In this document: positions 49,301-59,500 of the stretch, in pieces
How the letters are laid out: every line of letters begins with the position of its first letter
Numbering within the stretch: the first letter of the stretch is position 1
Source: Litoditis marina
Taxonomy: Eukaryota; Nematoda; Chromadorea; Rhabditida; Rhabditidae
NCBI GenBank assembly: GCA_964036275.1
Contig: CAXIWQ010000188.1
Span: 62,001 to 126,000 of the forward strand
Direction: 5' to 3'
DNA length: 64,000 nucleotides
The notes under the pieces: model-generated
Databases searched by the model: none
What the model saw: the letters and a program-made list of their open reading frames with translations, nothing else
What the model was told of the DNA's origin: nothing
Program-made: the position numbers and the translations under genes

Positions 49301-50850
49301 TGAATACGGTGACACTAGGTTTGCTAAAGTTTTAAGACCTAAGAGTTTTTCCTATTGAGCAACTAGAAACTCATCAAGGAACTTAGCTCTACTGTACTCT
49401 GGAAATGTCGCACTCTGAGCGCGAAATTGGAAACAAGCATTTACCATGGTAAGCAAAGCACATTTCAAGAAGTCTGTAGATTTTTCTGTCTCAGCGAAAT
49501 TAGGGGAAACTAACCTACAAGTGAGTACTATGACACTAGATTTGCTAAAGTTTCGAGACCTGAGCGTTTTTCCTATCGAGCAACTAGAAACTCATCAAGG
49601 AACTTAGCCCCAATGAAATCTGGAAATGTCGCACTCCGAGCGCGGAATTGGAGACAAACAACTAACCGAATGGGTCAATGCCCGATAGGGTGGAGGTGCC
49701 GGTGCAGCGCGGTGTCGATCGTGTGGAGAGAGCAGCACGAGAGAGCCAACCGCACCCAGTCGTTGGAATAGAAACAATGGCTCCCCTCGGAGAGCGCGAG
49801 ACCAACTCCGCCCCTTTATAATGAATAACAATGTCACGTGATCAGTTTCGCAATATTTACCATGGTAATTACATTTCGAGAAGTCTGTAGATTTTTCTGT
49901 CTCAGCGAAATTGGGGGAATTTGATTTACAAATGAATACGGTGACACTAGGTTTGCTAAAGTCTTAAGACCTAGGAGTGAGCCCTATCGAGCAACTAGAA
50001 ACTCATCAAGGAACTTAGCCCCAATGAAATCTGGAAATGTCGCACTCTGAGCGCGAAATTGGAGACAAGCATTTACCATGGTAAGCAAAGCACATTTCAA
50101 GAAGTCTGTAGATTTTTCTGTCTCAGCGAAATTAGGGGAAACTAACCTACAAGTGAGTACTATGACACTATGTTTGCTAAAGTTTCAAGACATAGGAGTT
50201 TTTCTTATCGAGCAACTAGAAACTCATCAAGGAACTTAGCCCCAATGAACTCTGGAAATGTCGCACTCCGAGCGCGAAATTGGAGACAAAAAACTACCCG
50301 AATGGGTCAATGCCCGATAGGGTGGTGGTGCCGGTGCAGCGCGGTGTCCATCGTGTGGAGAGAGCAGCACGAGAGAGCCAACCGCACCCAGTCGTTGGAA
50401 TAGAAACAATGGCTCCCCTCGGAGAGCGCGAGACCAGCTCCGCCCCTTTATAATGAATAACAATGTCACGTGATCAGTTTCGCAATATTTACCATGGAAA
50501 GTACATTTCGAGAAGTCTGTAGATTTTCTGTCTCAGCGAAATTGGGGGAATTTGTTTTACAAATGAATACGGTGACACTAGGTTTGCTAAAGTCTTAAGA
50601 CCTAGGAGTGAGCCCTATCGAGCAGCTAGAAACTCATCAAGGAACTTAGCCCTACTGTACTCTGGAAATGTCGCACTCCGAGCGCGAAATTGGAGACAAA
50701 CAACTAACCGAATCGATCAGTGCCCGATAGGGTGGTGGTGCCGGTGCAGCGCGGTGTCGATTGTGTAGAAAGAGCAGCATGAGAGAGCCAACCGCACCCA
50801 GAAGTTGGAATAGGAGCAATGGCTCCCCTCGGAGAGCGGAAGACCATGAC
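37338..50850 (+). repeat. Modular satellite 2, array II
   Basis: About 13.5 kb of long, short and inverted-repeat-type units in mixed order. Edge units (37338-37520) are diverged; interior units are nearly identical. Stretches of regular tandem repetition occur (units at 44299, 44697, 45095, 45493 and 45891 are 398 bp apart), and larger composite blocks recur (38.1-39.4 kb against 41.8-42.8 kb). In some units ACCATGGTAAGT is mutated to ACCATGGAAAGT. Inverted-repeat-type units lie near 37515, 40600 and 46700. The array ends at the TTAGGC element. Confidence 0.95.
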
Positions 50851-51006
50851 GGTCACATATGGGATCGTAGGCTTAGGCTTGGAAAAATCATTTTTAACCA
50901 TCGACAAAAAAAACAGCTCTGTAGTTAGCCGTTCCAGACATCGACAAAGTAACTTGTGTTTGGGCTAAGCCTAAGCTTAACCTAATACTATCCGCTGAAT
51001 GTGACC
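50851..51006. mobile_element. MITE-like element with TTAGGC, copy 2
   Basis: GGTCACA to GTGACC, about 156 bp, with TAGGCTTAGGCTTGG near one end and GGCTAAGCCTAAGC near the other. It closes array II, after which unique DNA begins. Confidence 0.6.
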
Positions 51007-51329
51007 AAATTTGTAAAATATACCAACCGACATAAATCACGAGGTCTTGCTTGTGATCTCATAAGTCAGTACAATAATTTTGTGATACCAACGTAGTTTC
51101 GAGTTCACTGTTCTTCCGTTTCCAATATATATGTTTCCATTAATTCTCAGAGGAACTTTCCCGACTGGTTATATGTGTAGCATTTCATATACCTTCAATT
51201 AGTTTTGGCAGTCATATCACTTACAAGCGTGATTTGGGCTGGGGACGTTCAGGTCAAAAATGTTCATAAAAGACATTCAGGTCGGAAATGTTTATAAAAA
51301 AAGACAATTAGATCAAACAATTTGGAAGA
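51007..51329. other. Spacer
   Basis: AT-rich unique sequence downstream of the minus-strand F-box gene. A short imperfect direct repeat (TCAGGTC-AAAATGTT-ATAAA) lies at about 51249-51299. Confidence 0.4.
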
Positions 51330-53377
51330 TCATGCGTCCAGTTGTTCTGCATCTGAGTCTTCTTCTTCTGAACTGCTCGACGATGATAGATACGGCTCGA
51401 AGGGCTCCAAAAGTTCATAGTATCGTAAAACTGGTCTCTCAGGATCAATTCCCGGCACAATGCTATATGACGCGAAGTTGTGAACGTTTGCTAATCTCGT
51501 TGCTGCCGCTCTAGAAAATCAAATTGAGGCCAAAACTGGTGAGTGTCCCCGGGTTTACTTTGATGATAATATAATTCACGGAAAACTAGAACCACAAAGT
51601 TTTCAATATGGCGAAAGGGTTTTATTACCAAAGGCTCCGTCTACATAATACACACAGATTATGTGAAAACTGAGGCATTTTACTACACTCATTGATTTTC
51701 AAAAACAATTGTATGTTGGAGCAGATTTCAGTTCTGGTTATCGTGTATGATATACTATTTTTGCTTCAGTGGACAGATATAATACACCAAAGTGAGAGAT
51801 AGATAATAAAAAAATGGCGTCAATCCAGGATACACTTTAAATGTCGAAGCCCATGACCTACTTCATCAGAAATACTCACTGTGCTTCGAGATGACATTGA
51901 GGTGTTAGGGGACAATTCAGTCTCGCAAAAACTGTGCAGTCCCGAGTTCGCTGTCTCACGCCATGAAGACAGTCGGACAGTACTCCTGGGCCACCCACAA
52001 AAAGCTGGTGCAGAAACAGAGAAGTCTAAACACATAGGTTATTGAGCTCTACAAATGAACAAGAATCATTCAACAGTTCTGAACTACTAAAACACACCCC
52101 CTCGACGACCCTAATATCGACGCGTTCTACTGAGCACCAAACTGGAAGATTGCTGCCAACTGCATGACCCAGTTGGCTCCCGAGATGCACATCCTCCGAT
52201 GATAGATGTCGTCCATTTCTACTCTCGTAGTGAATAGAAAACACCGCATCTCTAAAATAATGAGAAGATTTTTATGAACGCTGAACAAAATGTTTCTATT
52301 TTTGATTTGTCATTGATGATCTCAAAATTGTTCGCACAAATTCAGACATCGCGAAAACTGAGCTTTATCTTTCTACATTTGCTAATTCTCGCACACAACT
52401 CATAGTGATAAAATGATATTGTTACATTTATATTAAACAATTGTTTCTGATACTTTTCATGACTTTTGTACAGGTTAAGAAAAATTAAGATTATCCTATT
52501 GAACTCAGTGAAAAATGTCAATCAGCACAAATTGTCGACAATTAGGGTACAAAACACAATTATCAGTCTGCTTTCACTATTCGGAGAAATGAAATTTTGT
52601 CGATAATGAGCACAAAACGACTGATCGTTTATGATAGTCTAATACATAGGAAAACAGTTTTATCTTCTAAATTGATATGTGACCTACTTGTCTGGACGGT
52701 CTACGTCCACACTCATCTCCGTCAGAAATGCTGTACACAACACTTTTTTCCGTTCATAACTTTCAACATGTTGTGCGCACGATCTTAAATTTAAACAATT
52801 AGTTCGAACTTATGAAGATTAGTAAATGCGTTCGGATGCGATGTTTAAGTTCCGATCTCAATGTGGTGTATAATAAACTGAATGGCCTTACCGATAAAAG
52901 AGAAAAGATGAAAAATCATTGAAGATAATTCAGAAGCAGATACTTGAGCTACATTTGTCACATTTACAATCACCCCAGCGCTGCACTCCCTAGGACTTCA
53001 CCCATTCACTTTATTATTATCACATTATGAGTACTCCATTACGTGTGTTTGACTTTAAAACGCAAAGACAACTTAGGGTTCTTCTAGAAGCTAACTGGCC
53101 GTGCTCGCATATAACCTTTCATGTTATTGATAGTTCGGTAGTTGGTAAGGCTGAGTTCGTTAAAGTTCTCACACTCACTACAGAGTACTTCAAATAATGT
53201 GCCAATGGTTTGTAATACTAAATCTTGCATTCGATTTCAACTTGAATGCAACGGTTGATAACGCTATTTCACATACAAGTTCACTCACCTAGACGTCAAT
53301 TGTAGGTTTTCAATATCATTCAGGGTCAGACTGTCAAACATTCTGTGCACCAGCTCCTGTGGCATGAAGGGGAACAT
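51330..53377 (-). CDS. F-box protein, copy 2
   Basis: On the minus strand, exons 53289-53377, 52032-52251, 51880-52004 and 51330-51510 join in frame to about 204 residues. Residues 5-30 (MPQELVHRMFDSLTLNDIEN and onward) fit the F-box consensus closely. Intron phases match the F-box gene at 15424-16586 (phase 2 after the F-box and after exon 3), and the length is nearly the same. The last exon ends in an acidic Ser/Glu tail (SSSSSSEEEDSDAEQLDA). One weak point: exons 2 and 3 are separated by only 27 bp containing an in-frame TAG, read here as a very short intron with a GTTTAG donor. If that intron is not spliced, the copy carries a nonsense codon. F-box proteins recruit substrates to SCF ubiquitin ligases. 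Confidence 0.6.
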
Positions 53378-54108
53378 ATGTAAAATAGAAACAATTAGTA
53401 CGATTGCTCATATTTTTTTTAATAAATCACAAAGTCGCTATAATTATAATACAAGTACACAGTTATTTAAAAAAAATAGAAGTGCACATATCGTTCGTAT
53501 TCTAACAAAAGGGTTTTCCGAGTAGTACTATTTTACTGTGTTGGACTAGGCACTTATAAACAATTTAATTTTTTGAAACCAGCTCGAAACGAGTAAGTTT
53601 GCCGATGCGAGTAGGGTTGTTCTAACATGTACAGTATACAAGATAAACATAGAAAATATACATATGGTAGAACTACCACATTTGAAGGGCAGTCAAGAAA
53701 ATATTACTTTGCAAAATTTCTTCGTATATAGTAAAAAAACAAAAATATCGTATGTTCATTGCGTTGAAGATGGGGACAACCTGAAAAAGCAAGGATATTT
53801 TGAGTTTCGGCATCTCTGGTATATAGCCCATCTCATGTATAGAGTGACTGGCGTCAGGAAACACAACACGTAGTGAAAACACAACCGATTGTACCTACTT
53901 CTTATTTTATTCATTGATTTGCTCAGTGTAATTGAATGTTTTTCTACATTCAATGAGATTTTCTGAGTGTCTTACAGACAAAAGTGGAATAAGTTACCTA
54001 AAATCTAACAATTAATGCAATCTATGCAATTGTCAAACTAATAATCTTTGACAATCGAACGTATACTACAAATTGTTTTCATCGGGGCACCACATTTTCG
54101 AGTAAGGC
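53378..54108 (-). other. Spacer with a possible minus-strand exon
   Basis: A minus-strand open stretch beginning after an acceptor at about 53848 (SHSIHEMGYIPEMPKLKI) would fit the phase of the gene starting at 55235 and could be its 3' exon. I could not define its end. The rest is AT-rich. Confidence 0.3.
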
Positions 54109-54729
54109 AGGGTCCATACTTTTTACGTCGGCGTATTACGCCCGCGTACTTCGTGTACACATCATGATTATCGATTTACGTCTTCGTATTACGCCCGCGT
54201 ACTTCGTGTACAAATCATGATTATCGATTTACGTCGGCGTATTACGCGAAATTTTGGCGTAGCGTACTCCAAAGGTATATCGTCCATACTCTTTTCGGCG
54301 TAATACACAAAAATCAAGTACGCCGCGTATTTGATTTGAGACGCGTTTTACGTTTGAAGCTTATAACGTTTTTCGAAAAAACGCTGACGTTTTTCATTTT
54401 AATTTCCGATACTCACAATAATGTGTTCATGCAATGTTTGATAAGTTTTCAACTAGTTTAAGTCAATTTTCGGTGTTTTCGTAAAAATTTTGAAATTTTG
54501 AAAAACTTGGTAATTTTAGCATTTTTAATAAGCTGAAGCAATAGAAATCAATTAGAAATCGAAAGTTGTTCATTTTTGACTTAAATCAGAATAATTAAGT
54601 TAATTAACGGGTTGGGTTAACTCGGCGTAATGCAACGCGCATTACGCCCCGCGTATTAAATCAGGACGTTTTTATGCTTGTTGGCGTATTACGCCCACGT
54701 AATACGAGCGCGTAAAAAGTATGGACCCT
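54109..54729. mobile_element. Non-autonomous element with terminal inverted repeats
   Basis: Starts AGGGTCCATACTTTTTACG and ends with its reverse complement, spanning about 620 bp. Just inside the left end a 53-bp unit rich in GCGTATTACGCCCGCGTAC occurs twice plus a partial third copy (from 54122, 54175 and 54228). No protein is encoded. A preceding C gives CAGGG, as in hAT-type ends, but I find no clear 8-bp target duplication, so the superfamily is unassigned. It lies in or near an intron of the minus-strand gene at 54746-55235. Confidence 0.7.
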
Positions 54730-54745
54730 ACCTAAAGCTACATAC

Positions 54746-55235
54746 CTATTGTCTTTCTGCATTTTCTCCGTAACAGGTTGACGAGCTTGACCCGGAGAAA
54801 ACTGGTATTCGGCTCTTGAATAATAAAATGGAAGATTCATATCCAAATCAAATTGAAACCTTCTTGTGTTTTTCGTGCATTGAGAGACCACATATAAGTT
54901 AAACTAGATTCAGAATAAGTTGTCAGCGAACCGACCATAACAGAGTTCAAATCTACGAACTATATGATTCTTACTACAAGTCTATGAAAGTATCATACAT
55001 TGACTATGAAGTGCACGATGAGACATATGAGAATTTATCGCAATCGATTTTTTTTACCAGTAGCCCTAACCCCTTTGTTTCAACATGATAAAACGAACCG
55101 TCTCTCTGCGTCACTAATTCTCGTTCGCGGTGCAACCGGAGCTCGTGTACGTGCCGACGGCACGTAAAAAGGCGCATTGGCCATGTTTGCAGCTCGAATG
55201 CGTCTCTCTTCTTCTAGTACTTCGGGAGAGCGCAT
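54746..55235 (-). CDS. Basic Arg/Ala-rich protein, 3' part not found
   Basis: Minus-strand exons 55099-55235 and 54746-54862 join in frame (phase 2). A splice acceptor (ATTCAG) lies 6 bp before the ATG. The product begins MRSPEVLEEERRIRAANMAN and continues with an Arg/Pro/Ala stretch (PSARTRAPVAPRTRISDAER), then RFQFDLDMNLPFYYSRAEY, ending at a GTATGT donor. The rest is missing; a candidate exon lies near 53847. The inverted-repeat element at 54109-54729 occupies the following intron. The N-terminal region is tail-like in composition, but I see no known domain. Confidence 0.5.
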
Positions 55236-55978
55236 GTTGTTCTGAATATAATAAAACCGTTATGGAACAAAACACTTTTTTTCAAATGAGCTGGTCGAGA
55301 ATAACATAATAAATTCAATGACAGCATCACACAAACAAACATCTCTGTTATAAATGCACATTCTAACACATTGTTATCTCAAAATATTGATGCCGTCGGT
55401 TTTTTTGCGAAACGTTCACCCATTAACAACATAGATCAAAAATATACTCTCTCGATGTACTCCACATACTCCACATAGATCACTTGTGGAGAGAAATAAG
55501 GAATTTGGAGAGTGAACCGAATGGATAAAATGATGGACGAAAAACAAGTAGGACACGATCAGATGAGAAAATAATCAGGTGAAAACTAATGAAAGAAATA
55601 TCCAAAACGAAAACAAGAACAGTAACGAGTGACAGACACATTGGCAGTGAACATTAGGGTTGTCAATCGTGTTTGAATTTCATGTTTTCGGGAAGTGGAA
55701 ATGTTCGAGTTGAGTTCTTTCCCAAAATTTCTGAGTTCAGAGTTCAACAGTGCAATTGAAAATAAGTTGAGGACTCCAGGAAAAGTACAAAGAAAGAAGA
55801 ACGAAAGGATGGAATCTCGACCACGCAAAGGAAACAAGAGAAAAACGATAGGAGGGAAGACAAACAAAAATAGAAGAGAACACGATAGATGTGTAGATGG
55901 GAAAATGAGACACAATATACACATGGAATTGGAGAGAAAGATAGGAAACACATGGAACAAGGCAGGACAAAATAGTCC

Positions 55979-56037
<59 letters not shown>

Positions 56038-56220
56038 GGAGAAAGAGAGAGAGAGAAACAAACAATGTTCATCAGTTCTCTCTCATGCATACAAAATACC
56101 TATAATTTAATTTCCCTTCTTTAACTTGAAGGGGTGTAGCGACCTGAAACAATGAAAATTCACGAATAATACATTCCTATCAAGTAATCATGCCATTAAA
56201 GACGAACAACCGTTGAGGGC
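55236..56220. other. Spacer with GA-rich microsatellite
   Basis: A polypurine (GA)n tract lies at about 55979-56057, with A/G-rich sequence around it from 55700. Open frames through it on both strands are low-complexity and not called genes. Confidence 0.6.
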
Positions 56221-56379
56221 GGTCACGTACGGGAAACGTAGGCTTAGGCTTGGGAAAATCATTTTTAACCATCGACAAAAAACCATATTTGTAGTTAGCC
56301 GTTCCAGACATCGACACCAAAGTAATTTGTGTTTTGGCTAAGCCTAAGCTAAACTCAATACTATCTGATCAGTGTGACC
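56221..56379. mobile_element. MITE-like element with TTAGGC, copy 3
   Basis: GGTCAC to GTGACC, 159 bp, with TAGGCTTAGGCTTGG and GGCTAAGCCTAAGC inside. It precedes array III. Confidence 0.6.
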
Positions 56380-56575
56380 AAATTCGCAAACTATACAAGT
56401 TTTTCTTTATAATTTAATCACAAAAATCGTTTCATGGATCGGAGCGCTAACACTGAGGAAATTTTCCTGAGCTTTGTAGGATAACCCAAACCACAGTTTG
56501 TCGACTTTCCATTTTCTAACTTATTCGCACAGCTGAACACTTTTGAAGGTTTGAGACTCATAAGTTCATCTTATC
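56380..56575 (+). repeat. Shared flank of satellite-2 arrays
   Basis: Similar to 29653-29850 along its whole length, joining the TTAGGC element to the first satellite unit. The two arrays therefore share a common border sequence of about 350 bp. Confidence 0.75.
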
Positions 56576-59500
56576 GAGCAGCTAGAAACTCATCAAGGGA
56601 CTACTGTACTCTGGAAATGTCGCACTCCGAGCGCGAAATTGGAGACAAACAACTAACCGAATGGGTCAATGCCCGATAGGGTGGTGGTGCCGGTGCAGCG
56701 CGGTGTCCATCGTGTGGAGAGAGCCAACCACACCCAGAAGTTGGAATAGGAGTAATGGCTCCCCTCAGAGAGCGCGAGACCAGCTCCGCCCATCTGAAAC
56801 GAATAACAATGTCACGTGATCAGTTTCGCAATATTTACCATGGTAAGTACATTTCGAGAAGTCTGTAGATCTTTCTGTTTCAGCGAAATTAGGGGAAACT
56901 AACCTACAAATGTATACGGTGACACTAGGTTTGCTAAAGTCTTAAGACCTAAGCGTTTTTCCTATTGAGCAACTAGAAACTCATCAAGGAACTTAGCTCT
57001 ACTGTACTCTGGAAATGTCGCACTCTGAGCGCGAAATTGGAAACAAGCATTTACCATGGTAAGCAAAGCACATTTCAAGAAGTCTGTAGATTTTTCTGTC
57101 TTAGCGAAATCAGGGGAAACTAACCTACAAATGAGTACTATGACACTAGGTTTGCTAAAGTTTCGAGACCTAAGCGTTTTTCCTATCGAGCAACTAGAAA
57201 CTTATCAAGGAACTTAGCCCCAATGAAATCTGGAAATGTCGCACTCCGAGCGCGGAATTGGAGACAAACAACTAACCGAATGGGTCAATGCCCAATAGGG
57301 TGGTGGTGCCGGTGCAGCGCGGTGTCGATCGTGTGGAGAGAGCAGCACGAGAGAGCCAACCGCACCCAGTCGTTAGAATAGAAACAATGGCTCCCCTCGG
57401 AGAGCGCGAGACCAGCTCCGCCCCTTTATAATGAATAACAATGTCACGTGATCAGTTTCGCAATATTTACCATGGTAAGTACATTTCGAGAAGTCTGTAG
57501 ATTTTTCTGTCTCAGCGAAATTGGGGGAATTTGATATACAAATGAATACGGTGACACTAGGTTTGCTAAAGTCTTAAGACCTAAGCGTTTTTCCTATCGA
57601 GCAACTAGAAACTCATCAAGGAACTTAGCCCTAATGCGCAAACTTGGCGACAAACAACTGTGATTGTTTACTATACAACCAAACATTGATTGACAAGTCG
57701 ACAATCACATTCATCCCTCTCGTGTATCAATTCACATGTAAGTACGGTGACACTAGATTTGCTAAAGTCTTAAGACTCAAGAGTTTTTCCTATCGAGCAG
57801 CTAGAAACTTATCAAGGAACTTAGCCCCAATGAACTCTGGAAATGTCGCACTCCGAGCGCGAAATTGGAGACAAACAACTAACCGAATGGGTCAATGCCC
57901 GATAGGGTAATGGTGCCGGTGCAGCGCGGTGTCCATCGTGTGGAGAGAGCAGCACGAGAGAGCCAACCACACCCAGAAGTTGGAATAGGAGCAATGGCTC
58001 CCCTCAGAGAGCGCGAGACCAGCTCCGCCCATCTGAAACGAATAACAATGTCACGTGATCAGTTTCGCAATATTTACCATGGAAAGTACATTTCGAGAAG
58101 TCTGTAGATTTTTCTGTCTCAGCGAAATTGGGGGAATTTGATTTACAAATGAATACGGTGACACTAGGTTTGCTAAAGTCTTAAGACCTAAGCGTTTTTC
58201 CTATCGAGCAGCTAGAAACTCATCAAGGAACTTAGCCCCAATGAACTCTGGAAATGTCGCACTCCGAGCGCGGAATTGGAGACAAACAACTAACCGAATG
58301 GGTCAATGCCCAATAGGGTGGTGGTGCCGGTGCAGCGCGGTGTCGATCGTGTGGAGAGAGCAGCACGAGAGAGCCAACCACACCCAGAAGTTGGAATAGG
58401 AGCAATGGCTCCCCTCAGAGAGCGCGAGACCAGCTCCGCCCATCTGAAACGAATAACAATGTCACGTGATCAGTTTCGCAATATTTACCATGGAAAGTAC
58501 ATTTCGAGAAGTCTGTAGATTTTTCTGTCTTAGCGAAATTGGGGGAATTTGATTTACAAATGAATACGGTGACACTAGGTTTGCTAAAGTCTTAAGACCT
58601 AAGCGTTTTTCCTATCGAGCAGCTAGAAACTCATCAAGGAACTTAGCCCCAATGAACTCTGGAAATGTCGCACTCCGAGCGCGGAATTGGAGACAAACAA
58701 CTAACCGAATGGGTCAATGCCCAATAGGGTGGTGGTGCCGGTGCAGCGCGGTGTCGATCGTGTGGAGAGAGCAGCACGAGAGAGCCAACCACACCCAGAA
58801 GTTGGAATAGGAGCAATGGCTCCCCTCAAAGAGCGCGAGACCAGCTCCGCCCATCTGAAACGAATAACAATGTCACGTGATCAGTTTCGCAATATTTACC
58901 ATGGAAAGTACATTTCGAGAAGTCTGTAGATTTTTCTGTCTTAGCGAAATCAGGGGAAACTAACCTACAAATGAGTACTATGACACTAGGTTTGCTAAAG
59001 TTTCGAGACCTAAGCGTTTTTCCTATCGAGCAACTAGAAACTTATCAAGGAACTTAGCCCCAATGAAATCTGGAAATGTCGCACTCCGAGCGCGGAATTG
59101 GAGACAAACAACTAACCGAATGGGTCAATGCCCAATAGGGTGGTGGTGCCGGTGCAGCGCGGTGTCGATCGTGTGGAGAGAGCAGCACGAGAGAGCCAAC
59201 CACACCCAGAAGTTGGAATAGGAGCAATGGCTCCCCTCAGAGAGCGCGAGACCAGCTCCGCCCATCTGAAACGAATAACAATGTCACGTGATCAGTTTCG
59301 CAATATTTACCATGGAAAGTACATTTCGAGAAGTCTGTAGATTTTTCTGTCTTAGCGAAATTGGGGGAATTTGATTTACAAATGAATACGGTGACACTAG
59401 GTTTGCTAAAGTCTTAAGACCTAAGCGTTTTTCCTATCGAGCAGCTAGAAACTCATCAAGGAACTTAGCCCCAATGAACTCTGGAAATGTCGCACTCCGA

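Noticed and set aside
26717..50850. 5S rRNA or snRNA gene cluster as the source of satellite 2
   Set aside because: No 5S internal control region or recognisable snRNA sequence; only the spliced-leader-like layout is arguable.
55695..56105. Open frames of 105-159 codons across the GA-rich tract
   Set aside because: Low-complexity translation of a purine tract on both strands.
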